The notes under the pieces: generated by a model
Seen by the model: the letters and a program-made list of their open reading frames with translations, nothing else
Told to the model about the DNA's origin: nothing
Databases searched by the model: none
Made by a program: the position numbers and the translations under genes
NCBI RefSeq assembly: GCF_002150685.1
Contig: NZ_MSSW01000002.1
Location: 124,001 to 188,000 of the forward strand
Length of the DNA stretch: 64,000 nucleotides
From: Algoriphagus antarcticus
GTDB lineage: Bacteria > Bacteroidota > Bacteroidia > Cytophagales > Cyclobacteriaceae
Reading direction: 5' to 3'
Shown: positions 1 through 8,059 of the stretch, piece by piece
How positions within the stretch are numbered: the stretch's first letter is position 1
How the letters are laid out: each line of letters begins with the position of its first letter

Positions 1-985
1 AACGCAGGCTTTCTCTTTGTCTTACGGCAGATTCATAGGGTGAGGTAGTGAAATAACTATGCGCAGAAATTGAGCGGCTCACGTGTTTCAAATCGCCAAT
101 AAAATTGGATGACTCTGGATTAAAGAAATTCGAAATCTGCTCACCTCTCCCATTCTTGTCTGCTTGCTCATAGAGGTAATTGATTTTGCCTGCTTCGGCT
201 ACATCGATCTTAGTATTCAGGTTGTTCTTATCTAAAGCATAATCTAGAGCTTTCACAATTCCCCCAATCTCATTATTCCAAAATGGCGTCCCCTCCTGCC
301 CTCCATCAGACCAGTCCCATTGAGGTTCATTCACCGGACTGACATAATCGACCATTAGGCCTTTTTCGGTTAATCCTTTTACCACCTGAGCCAGATACTC
401 ACCAAAGTCCTCATATTTCTCCACAGACAGGTTTGACTCCCCATCTTTGGCGAAAGCTTTTCCAGTCTTGGTCATAGATACAGGTGGACTGTTTGAGAAA
501 ATCAACAATTTACCTACCCCAAATTCCTGTGCGGCTGTGGCAAACCAAACTTGGCCCGCTTGCTTGGACCAATCATATGATCCATCCGTCGACAAAAACG
601 ACTCAGCTCTCCTCCACTCATCACGAATACCACTTTGCTCGCCTTGCTCTGCACTGCCTGCTCCGACATTAAAGCGCCAGAGTGACAGACCTATTCCTTT
701 GGGATTTCCATCTGCATCAGACTCATTACTGAAAAGCAACTCAGCGATTGAATTTTTCTTTTGATTGGGCCAAAGGCCTACAAACTGACCTGACCAAGCA
801 TCTGAAGCACCAAAATGCTCCATTATCTGGTAAGTTTCCTTGCTGATCACGTTTATCTCTACAGTCTCTCCAGAAGTTGTAAACGTTTGATTTTCCTGAC
901 CTGAGCTTTGACAGGCAAAGAGAACAGCAAACGATACAAAAAGAAAAGTCTTGAAAAAACTTCTGTTGCTACTAATGTTTTTCAT
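1..985 (-). CDS. Glycoside hydrolase family 30 lipoprotein (5' part only)
   Basis: Reading from the ATG at 985 on the minus strand, the frame stays open to the window edge (328 codons), so the 3' end is missing. The N-terminus is a lipoprotein signal (basic start, hydrophobic stretch, lipobox LFAC at about residues 22-25), so the enzyme should be exported and lipid-anchored. An HFGASDAWSGQF segment near residue 53 and a VNEP motif followed by QWDW near residue 220 fit clan-A GH30 enzymes, where the Glu of NEP is the acid/base. Members act on beta-linked glucans, xylans or beta-1,6-galactans; the substrate cannot be fixed here. It follows the LysR gene on the same strand after a 163-bp gap with no obvious terminator. 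The nucleophile Glu lies in the missing part. Confidence 0.85.
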   Translation of the reverse strand, partial: MKNISSNRSFFKTFLFVSFAVLFACQSSGQENQTFTTSGETVEINVISKETYQIMEHFGASDAWSGQFVGLWPNQKKNSIAELLFSNESDADGNPKGIGLSLWRFNVGAGSAEQGEQSGIRDEWRRAESFLSTDGSYDWSKQAGQVWFATAAQEFGVGKLLIFSNSPPVSMTKTGKAFAKDGESNLSVEKYEDFGEYLAQVVKGLTEKGLMVDYVSPVNEPQWDWSDGGQEGTPFWNNEIGGIVKALDYALDKNNLNTKIDVAEAGKINYLYEQADKNGRGEQISNFFNPESSNFIGDLKHVSRSISAHSYFTTSPYESAVRQRESLR

Positions 986-1148
986 AAGCTAAAGTTTCCA
1001 AATAATTATAATTTAAAAAAAACGATGAAAATAATCCCTGTTCCACGAAGCAATTTTCATCCCTACTAGCCCAAATAACCTCTTAATATACTACAAAACG
1101 GGTGAATATTGCTTTCACAAAGCCTTCTCTGCCACGTGAGCACTATGA

Positions 1149-2042
1149 TCAATATTTTAAATACCAATTAAATTTTTCAGTGAGGATTTTCTGCTTTTCA
1201 GACCGGATAAAATTGAGATAAGCCAGACTTACAGGTGACAGTTTTTTGCTTTTTAGCCAAATCAAACGCCACTCGGTTTTTATAGGCAAGTCTTCTTCTT
1301 CCAAAATGAACAACTGCCCATTGAGCAGCTCATTTTGAATCCCTATCAATGGCATAATAGAATAACCTAGACCTGCGATTACTGCCTGTTTGACAGCTTC
1401 ATTGGAGGTAAGCTCCATGCGCTTTCTCTTTTTCCCCTGATGAACTTCAAAATATTTCTCCATCGCCAGACGAGTCGCAGAACCTTCCTCTCGATATATC
1501 AGCGGTTTATTCTCATCCCTGATTGCATGGTTTCCCACCAAATACAACTTGTTTTCAATTAGTAACTCCTCTTCAATACTTAGCTTTTCGGGTAGTACAG
1601 AAACCAGCGCAAAATCAATCTCATTGTTTTTAAGACTCTCTACCACTCTACTTTTGTTCGTGACGTCCAAGACAAGATCGATCCCGACACTCTTTTCCAA
1701 AAATTCCGATAAAAAATACGGGATTACATATTTCCCAGTAGAAACAGCGGAAATACTGAGCTTGCCCGTCAAGATCCCTTGATATGCCTGTGTTTTGTAA
1801 TTGATATTTTCCAATTCCTGGATTACTCTCTCCGCTATTATTGCAATTTCTTTACCAAAATCAGTTACATACAATTGACGGCTCACTACTTCTGTAAGCG
1901 GAATCTCAAACTGATCTTGTAAGTTTTTTAGTTGTATCGAAACGGCCGGTTGAGTCATAAAAAGCTCCTCCGAAGCCTTAGTAATACTTTTAGTCTGTAC
2001 TACTTTGAGGAATATCTGAAGCTGGTGAATGGTATAGTTCAT
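1149..2042 (-). CDS. LysR-family transcriptional regulator
   Basis: 297 residues. The N-terminal 60 residues form the LysR winged helix-turn-helix (MNYTIHQLQIFLKVVQ, then TQPAVSIQLKNL as recognition helix), and residues 90-290 form the periplasmic-binding-like effector domain. It is transcribed divergently from the DAB inorganic-carbon operon across a 91-bp gap. LysR proteins beside carbon-uptake operons (CbbR/CmpR type) usually control the divergent operon. By position, this one is inferred to respond to low CO2 or to a metabolite signalling it. The ATG at 2042 is preceded by an AT-rich dyad that could be its operator. Confidence 0.9.
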   Translation of the reverse strand: MNYTIHQLQIFLKVVQTKSITKASEELFMTQPAVSIQLKNLQDQFEIPLTEVVSRQLYVTDFGKEIAIIAERVIQELENINYKTQAYQGILTGKLSISAVSTGKYVIPYFLSEFLEKSVGIDLVLDVTNKSRVVESLKNNEIDFALVSVLPEKLSIEEELLIENKLYLVGNHAIRDENKPLIYREEGSATRLAMEKYFEVHQGKKRKRMELTSNEAVKQAVIAGLGYSIMPLIGIQNELLNGQLFILEEEDLPIKTEWRLIWLKSKKLSPVSLAYLNFIRSEKQKILTEKFNWYLKY

Positions 2043-2049
2043 AATTTTT

Positions 2050-2071
2050 ATTTATGCATTACATAATAAAT
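2050..2071. promoter_or_regulatory. Putative LysR operator dyad
   Basis: An imperfect inverted repeat, ATTTATG-catta-CATAATAAAT, lies eight bases upstream of the LysR start and within the divergent promoter region of the dab operon. It resembles the T-N11-A dyads bound by LysR proteins, but the whole gap is AT-rich, so chance is possible. A near-match to the Bacteroidota -7 box (TAAACTTTG, one base too long) lies at about 2100-2108 facing the dab genes. Confidence 0.35.
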
Positions 2072-2133
2072 ATAAATAAAAATTTATAAACAAGATTATT
2101 AAACTTTGCCTCACAATCAAAAAAAAGATATCA

Positions 2134-2439
2134 ATGAATACGGCTCAATCAATCGAACACACAATGACCGATACAAAAAAGCATGACCTCGTAAGAGGTA
2201 ATTTTTCACCAGAAGATGCTTTGGAAATCATCAACCATCTGATCGCTGAAAAGATCAACTTTCATGAAATGAGAAGCTTCAGTAGTAAAATAAGATTTGG
2301 CGAAGTAGATCAAAATTCAGAGGTGCGAATTAAAGAATTAAAGCAAAGTAAAGCATCGATAAATGTCTTGATTTCAAATGCAAAAGAACAAGGCAAAACC
2401 TTGAAAATAGAATCTACAATTTCAGTCGAACTTATTTAA
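2134..2439 (+). CDS. Small unknown protein, first gene of dab operon
   Basis: 101 residues, no signal peptide and no membrane segment, so probably cytosolic. The core reads as a helix (FSPEDALEIINHLIAEKINF) followed by a charged helical region and a beta-strand-like tail (KTLKIESTISVEL). I do not recognise a named domain. It lies 16 bp upstream of dabB with no terminator, so it should be co-transcribed with dabB and dabA. That suggests an accessory or regulatory role in the carbon pump, an inference from position only. An alternative start is the ATG at 2164, which would drop ten residues. Confidence 0.75.
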   Translation: MNTAQSIEHTMTDTKKHDLVRGNFSPEDALEIINHLIAEKINFHEMRSFSSKIRFGEVDQNSEVRIKELKQSKASINVLISNAKEQGKTLKIESTISVELI

Positions 2440-2455
2440 AAAGAACTATTCAGCT

Positions 2456-4114
2456 ATGAATCAATACTTTCTCGCCGCACTAACTTTATTATCTCCAGCA
2501 GTTTTTGTGGCTACCGCGTTGATATCTTGGTTCCAGTCTGGCATGCGGCCATTTCTGGTAAAAAAAGTAGCCACTGCAGCTACTTTAATCAGTATTTTAA
2601 TTGCCGCGATTTGCGGTTTTTTTGTGATCAATTACGGTCTATTAGAAACTCCTCTTTTGGGATTTGAAGACCTTGGCCTAAGTATAAGACTGGATGCATT
2701 GAGCATTTTGATGCTCGCAATGATAGCCCTAATCAGCTTCATTGTGGTACGCTTCAGTCTCAATTACCTTGATGGAGACCCGCAGCAGGGAGCTTTTATC
2801 GGGAGATTGGCGGCCACCATTGCTTCCGTGCAACTCTTGGTGCTTTCAGGAAACTTAGAACTACTATTTGTCTCTTGGGTACTCACCAGCGTGTCTCTCC
2901 ATCGATTACTAGTATTCTACAAAGATAGACCAGGCGCTATTATAGCTGCGCGTAAAAAGTTTATTCTTGCTCGATTGGGAGACATCTGTCTATTAGCTGC
3001 TTTTGTACTCTTGTACTTTCAGTTTGGCACAGGCAACTTGGAGATGATTTTTCAGGAAATCAAAAATAATCTAGCCTCCGGAATAGCTATGAATGGTATT
3101 GAAGCTGTAGCCGTCTTACTTGTCTCTGCAGCGCTTTTGAAATCTGCCCAATTCCCGACTCATGGCTGGTTGATTGAAGTAATGGAAACGCCTACACCAG
3201 TTTCCGCGCTTCTTCACGCAGGTTTGCTCAATGCTGGACCTTTCCTGATCATTAGAATGGCCTTTGTCATGGAAGCTAGCACCTATGCTCCGTTAATACT
3301 TATTGCTTTGGGAGGTTTTACGGCGCTGTTCGCTTCTGTAGTTTTCTTGACTCAAACATCAATAAAAACGGCTTTGGGATACTCAAGTGTCGCACACATG
3401 GGTTTCAGCCTCCTTACTTGTGGTCTCGGTTTGTACCCAGCGGCAATGCTACACTTAGTGGCTCACTCCTTCTATAAGGCACATGCCTTCTTATCGTCAG
3501 GAAGTGTCATAGAAGTGATCAGAGCTACCAAAGTTACTTCTGCCAAAAGAATCGGCAGTCCTTTCAGAATTGCTTTGGGAATCTTCCTAGCGCTGGGACT
3601 TTACACAGGATTTGCTATAGTGTGGGGCATCGATCCAGAAAAAGAATTATCACTACTCGCATTAGGAGGCATTATCGTCATGGGTCTTTCAAGATTATTC
3701 ACCTCTGCGCTTGACTCAAGTGGCAGCTTAAAATTGATTCTTCGAGCAAGCATCTTATCGATCCTGGTTACCATTGCATTCTTCACGTTAGAATCTGGCT
3801 CCCATTATATACTCTCCTCTCAAATCCCGGAATTAGTAAGACCAACTTTCGTGGAAATCATTTTTATAACTACCATTCTATTGGCTTTTGGAGTAACAGT
3901 CTTTATCCAAATATTGGCTCCAATTCTTTCTGCAACTCCTTTTTATCGGGCCATGGCAATCCATTTGAGAAATGGACTATATGTCAATACAGTTTTTGAT
4001 CGGATGGTTAGGTCGCTTTACTCTCATAACCCCGAAAATAAATCAATAGTAATGACACCAATCAAAGAGAAAAAATCAATGAAAGCTGAAAGGTTTGAAA
4101 ATCAACCTGTCTAA
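2456..4114 (+). CDS. dabB: DabB, NuoL/MrpA-like membrane subunit of DAB carbon pump
   Basis: 552 residues, almost entirely hydrophobic, with about 14 predicted membrane helices. It carries the proton-conducting antiporter domain (Proton_antipo_M) with the family signature around residues 232-270: LLKSAQFPTHGWL, then the TPTPVSALLHAG loop. In DAB complexes this subunit is thought to couple cation flow to the DabA carbonic-anhydrase-like subunit, making CO2 hydration one-directional so that bicarbonate accumulates. It is followed after 8 bp by dabA, the usual partner, which separates it from NuoL of complex I. No other complex I genes are nearby. The C-terminal 40 residues are charged and probably cytoplasmic. 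Confidence 0.93.
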   Translation: MNQYFLAALTLLSPAVFVATALISWFQSGMRPFLVKKVATAATLISILIAAICGFFVINYGLLETPLLGFEDLGLSIRLDALSILMLAMIALISFIVVRFSLNYLDGDPQQGAFIGRLAATIASVQLLVLSGNLELLFVSWVLTSVSLHRLLVFYKDRPGAIIAARKKFILARLGDICLLAAFVLLYFQFGTGNLEMIFQEIKNNLASGIAMNGIEAVAVLLVSAALLKSAQFPTHGWLIEVMETPTPVSALLHAGLLNAGPFLIIRMAFVMEASTYAPLILIALGGFTALFASVVFLTQTSIKTALGYSSVAHMGFSLLTCGLGLYPAAMLHLVAHSFYKAHAFLSSGSVIEVIRATKVTSAKRIGSPFRIALGIFLALGLYTGFAIVWGIDPEKELSLLALGGIIVMGLSRLFTSALDSSGSLKLILRASILSILVTIAFFTLESGSHYILSSQIPELVRPTFVEIIFITTILLAFGVTVFIQILAPILSATPFYRAMAIHLRNGLYVNTVFDRMVRSLYSHNPENKSIVMTPIKEKKSMKAERFENQPV

Positions 4115-4122
4115 CATTAAAA

Positions 4123-6675
4123 ATGAGCACTACCCACAATCTGAACCAATTTAAAGACCGCCAAATGATCAAGAATAACGTGTCAAAACAAAATTACTTT
4201 GAAAGCTTGGATAGCAAGCAAGAGATATTGGTGGATACCTTAAGAGAAGCTTGCAAAAAAATAGCTCCAGTCTGGCCCCTTGAAAACTTTGTGGCTGTAA
4301 ATCCATACTTAGGATTTGCACACAAAAAATTCGAGAACGTAGCCCAAGAATTAGCGGCAGCAGGTGGGATTCAAATGACTTTGGATACCTCGTTTTATCT
4401 GCAAAAATTGAAAGAGGGTAAAATAACAAATCAAGATATAGCCCAGATATTAAGCAAAAAAGGAAGAAAGACAGATGTAAATAAATTCATCAAAAATCTT
4501 GAGAAAAATCTTGATTCAATCGAAGTGACCAAAACGATTGCTTCGGTCGCTGACATTGCCACAGTAGTGACTAATAAAGATTGGAATAGATTCGCTACTT
4601 CCAGAGTCTCTCTTTGGGCGGCTTCATATTTTGATAATGGGCAAGCGATCTGGTCTGCTGCCAATCAGGAGGAGGATTTATTCTCGGCTTGGAAAAATGA
4701 AGCTCAAATAGACCGTACACCAGAGCTGATGGGCTTGAGAGACTTTCGAAAGGCAGTAAAATCTTTGCCGAATCATCCAGTCGAAGCCACACAAGTAGCC
4801 TTGGAGCAATTAGGAATTCCCATCGAGCATGCCGCCTTGTACTTGCATCGTCTGCTACTTCGAGTTGGAGGATGGTCTGCCTATGCTGCTCGATTGGATT
4901 GGGACAATGAGTTATATGGGGGAAAGGACGGTAAACTGATCCAATTCTTGGCAGTGCTCATTTGCTGGGAGGTTTGCATATTAAAAAGCTTAACTAATTC
5001 AGAATTAAACCATCAGTGGAATGACGCTAAGCTTACATTTTCACAGACAATTATTCAGGAAGAGCTAAACCAGCACTTGACTCAAAACTTGATCCTGCAA
5101 GAGGCTTTTGATTTGGCAACACAGCGAAACATTCTAGCCAAATTTGCCAAGGTCAAGCCATCAACGGTTGAAAAGTCAGGACAACCTCAAGTACAGGCAG
5201 TATTTTGTATCGATGTGCGATCAGAAGTTTTCCGAAGAAATTTAGAATTGGTCGATAGCTCCATAGAGACACTTGGGTTTGCAGGATTCTTTGCCTTCCC
5301 GATTAAATATGTGCCTATAGGACATGAAGAAGGAGAAGCTCAATGTCCTGTTCTTTTGAAAACTGGCCCGACCATTATGGAACAATTATCAGATCAGAAG
5401 GAACATCAAAAAGCGCTCACTGCAAGAGTACTGAATCGTCAGGTCCAACAAGTTTGGAAATCTTTTAGATCCGGGGCAGTCACTTGCTTCAGTTTCGTAA
5501 GCCCTATGGGACTTTCCTACCTGCCAAAGATTTTTACTGACTCATTTGGTTTGACTAGACCAGTTCCACACCCAGATAAAGAGGGATTGTCTCAGGAGGT
5601 TTATGATGAGAAAAATATCAGTCTAAAGGTGGCTCGCCATGGTAATGAAACTGTCGGAATTCCCTTAGAGCAGCAGATTCAAATGGCCAAGAATGCACTC
5701 AAAGCAATGTCATTGGCAGATGATCTTGGCAGATTGGTTTTAATAGTCGGACATGGTTCCTCAACAGTCAACAATCCACACGCAACTGGATACGACTGTG
5801 GAGCTTGCGGAGGACACTCAGGAGAAGCAAACGCCCGTGTAGCTGCTGCGGTATTGAATAGCAGAGAAGTGAGAGCGGGTCTTTTGGCAGAAAAAATATT
5901 CATCCCTACCAATACAATCTTCCTGGCCTGCCTGCACGATACTACTACGGATGAAGTAAGTATCTATAATGAGAAAGACATTCCAAAAGAGAGAATAGAA
6001 GAATTAGTAACGTTAAAACGATCGCTAGAATTGGCTGGACATACTGCCAGAACGGAACGCTCTCTCCGGATGTCAACAGAAAATAAATCCAATATTGACA
6101 AGATGATTATAGGTAGAAGCAAAGATTGGTCACAAACTCGCCCTGAATGGGGACTTGCGGGATGCTCAGCCTTTATAGTAGCACCACGAAAAAGAACCAT
6201 AGGAATCAACCTGGAAGGAAAGTCATTTTTACACTCCTATGAATGGGAAAAAGATCAGGGTTTTTCAGTGCTGGAACTGATCATGACAGCCCCAATGGTG
6301 GTGACTAGCTGGATCAATCTTCAGTATTACGGTTCCACGGTGGATAACAAGAATTTCGGATCGGGAAACAAAACCCTGCACAATGTAACGGCAGGCCTGG
6401 GCGTGCTGGAAGGTTACTCTGGAGATTTGAGAGTCGGGCTACCCCTGCAGGCCATCCATGACGGTGAAAAATATCAGCACGAACCTCAAAAGTTGAATGT
6501 CATCATAGAAGCTCCTATTGAGGCTATGAATGGCATTTTAGAAAAGCATCAAGGTGTCAGAGATCTCTGTGACAATGGCTGGATCTATCTCTTGGCAATG
6601 GATAGTGAGGGAAAAGTATCCTATCGATATACCGGTGCTTTGTCTTGGGAAAGCACGGATGAACTTGCAGCTTGA
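4123..6675 (+). CDS. dabA: DabA, zinc-binding subunit of DAB carbon pump (DUF2309/UPF0753)
   Basis: 850 residues, the normal size for DabA. The beta-carbonic-anhydrase-like zinc site is intact: CID at C362/D364, GHG at H544, and C559 in the YDCGACGGHSGE segment. The 15-residue H-to-C spacing is the same as in the characterised Halothiobacillus protein. The family (DUF2309) works with DabB as an energy-coupled CO2-to-bicarbonate trap. In a heterotroph it would supply bicarbonate for carboxylases at ambient CO2. An alternative start at 4165 (MIKNNV) is possible. No terminator was seen between it and the convergent gene ending at 6758. Confidence 0.95.
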   Translation: MSTTHNLNQFKDRQMIKNNVSKQNYFESLDSKQEILVDTLREACKKIAPVWPLENFVAVNPYLGFAHKKFENVAQELAAAGGIQMTLDTSFYLQKLKEGKITNQDIAQILSKKGRKTDVNKFIKNLEKNLDSIEVTKTIASVADIATVVTNKDWNRFATSRVSLWAASYFDNGQAIWSAANQEEDLFSAWKNEAQIDRTPELMGLRDFRKAVKSLPNHPVEATQVALEQLGIPIEHAALYLHRLLLRVGGWSAYAARLDWDNELYGGKDGKLIQFLAVLICWEVCILKSLTNSELNHQWNDAKLTFSQTIIQEELNQHLTQNLILQEAFDLATQRNILAKFAKVKPSTVEKSGQPQVQAVFCIDVRSEVFRRNLELVDSSIETLGFAGFFAFPIKYVPIGHEEGEAQCPVLLKTGPTIMEQLSDQKEHQKALTARVLNRQVQQVWKSFRSGAVTCFSFVSPMGLSYLPKIFTDSFGLTRPVPHPDKEGLSQEVYDEKNISLKVARHGNETVGIPLEQQIQMAKNALKAMSLADDLGRLVLIVGHGSSTVNNPHATGYDCGACGGHSGEANARVAAAVLNSREVRAGLLAEKIFIPTNTIFLACLHDTTTDEVSIYNEKDIPKERIEELVTLKRSLELAGHTARTERSLRMSTENKSNIDKMIIGRSKDWSQTRPEWGLAGCSAFIVAPRKRTIGINLEGKSFLHSYEWEKDQGFSVLELIMTAPMVVTSWINLQYYGSTVDNKNFGSGNKTLHNVTAGLGVLEGYSGDLRVGLPLQAIHDGEKYQHEPQKLNVIIEAPIEAMNGILEKHQGVRDLCDNGWIYLLAMDSEGKVSYRYTGALSWESTDELAA

Positions 6676-6757
6676 TTTGAAGCTTTGGAAACAAAGACAG
6701 CCTATGACACCTTTAATTAAGGTCATTCATGAGGACAGATTGGTTTGATTCTTTTAC

Positions 6758-7450
6758 TTATTTCCCAATAACTAAAACAGCATTGTCCTCATAAACTGTC
6801 TGAATGGATTGTATGATAAAAGTCCAATGAAATCCAACTCCTGCTAGTACTGCAAAATGAAATAGTTCGTGGGGACCCAAGTAACCTGGAATTACGACTG
6901 GATATTTGACCCAATCAATAACTGCTCCTATGGTGTAAGCCAGCCCACCATACACCAAGTATTTGAAGGATATAGCTTTCTTTAATTTCCAAATTCCAAT
7001 CACAGACACCATACCAAGCCATCCAAATATCAGAAAAACGGCATGCGTCATGTATTCGGGGAGATCTTCAAAATAGATTGATACGAGGGTAATTCCAAGA
7101 GTTGCAATTACAGAGGTAATAATAGTGATGCCCCATTTCATGAAACCTGTAAAGAGAATAACATGAATAGCTATCAGCGTCCCTGCAATCAATAAAAATA
7201 TGCCTGCATGATCCAGTATTCTCAATACATATCGAGAGGTAGTTTCTCTTTCGATTAGATGGTAGGTTCCACTCATCGCAAGTAGGAAGAATGAAGCAAA
7301 ACCATAAATTAAAACCGGAAGTGGATGCTTTCTGCCCGCTCCATTTTTCTTGAAAAGAAAGAAAAGAAGAATAGCCACAGCCAAAGCTCCTAACAAATGG
7401 GTCCATGAATCAATTGGATCATCAAAACCGAGAATTGGATTAGTATTCAT
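6758..7450 (-). CDS. PAQR / hemolysin III family membrane protein
   Basis: 230 residues with seven predicted membrane helices. The family's conserved metal-site motifs are present: SGTYH near residue 60, DHAGIF near residue 82, and HELFH with a second GFH near residues 195-210, a Ser-His-Asp-His-His set typical of the CREST/PAQR superfamily. Bacterial members (YqfA, TrhA) influence membrane lipid composition or fluidity. The old name hemolysin III does not prove haemolytic activity. It stands alone, convergent with dabA (82 bp apart). Its start lies just before the 609-bp gap that opens the defence-type island. Confidence 0.88.
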   Translation of the reverse strand: MNTNPILGFDDPIDSWTHLLGALAVAILLFFLFKKNGAGRKHPLPVLIYGFASFFLLAMSGTYHLIERETTSRYVLRILDHAGIFLLIAGTLIAIHVILFTGFMKWGITIITSVIATLGITLVSIYFEDLPEYMTHAVFLIFGWLGMVSVIGIWKLKKAISFKYLVYGGLAYTIGAVIDWVKYPVVIPGYLGPHELFHFAVLAGVGFHWTFIIQSIQTVYEDNAVLVIGK

Positions 7451-8059
7451 TAGCGGGGGTAAGAGAGTATCAGTAAAAGTACGGTAAGAAGTAGTATGGC
7501 AATTATTTGTGAAGCTATATTTTAAGTTTAAGCCTGCCTTTTACTGAAAAAAAAATGAGGTTACGTTAGTTCCATGTTTTAGCTATTCTATTTGCTAAAT
7601 GAAAAAATAGCGGCATACCTGTAGTTAAGCCGCAAAAGTCATATCACTTCTAAAATATGAAATCAGATAGCCTTGAAATCAATTCGGCTGATGTTTTTCT
7701 TTAGTCAGAAGTAACGAATTGGAGAAGAATACAACTATCCAGAATTTCCGGATAGTACAATTGGAGAAAAAAATAAATTGATCAAAATATTAACCGCAGC
7801 CTATCTTAACATGATCATATCAGTTAGCTATTCTAAAATTCGATTTTTCCCCTCTCTCACCGGTTTCAATTGCCTTTTTAGGTAAAAAAATGCATCTTGT
7901 TATCAGTTTTTAATACAGGGTAACTATAGACGGCCATATCCTTACAAAAACCAGCTCATCAAATGGCCCAAGGAATTCCAAGTCAATCCTCATTAACGCA
8001 ACAGTCAAATTAGCCGTAATAGTTACCTTATCCGTAACTGCCTCAAATAAAGAAGTTAA
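7451..8059. other. 609-bp gene-free gap at island edge
   Basis: No convincing coding region on either strand. It holds a GCGGC/GCCGC inverted repeat at 7610-7633 (14-base spacer) and a 7-bp perfect inverted repeat, ACTATCC/GGATAGT, at 7734-7756. The promoter of the downstream methylase gene should lie here, but no clear TAnnTTTG box is visible. I found no duplicated tRNA end marking an attachment site. Confidence 0.6.
7734..7756. promoter_or_regulatory. Perfect 7-bp inverted repeat, possible operator
   Basis: ACTATCC and GGATAGT are separated by nine bases, about 300 bp upstream of the DNA methylase. It has no T-run, so it is not a terminator. It could be a regulator site for the island, but no matching copy was seen elsewhere. 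Confidence 0.25.

Noticed and set aside
447..764. 105-codon plus-strand frame
   Set aside because: It is antisense to the GH30 gene, which has a signal peptide and family motifs in the other direction; no support as a gene.
6554..6748. 64-codon plus-strand frame at the end of dabA
   Set aside because: Mostly an alternative frame of the dabA 3' end.
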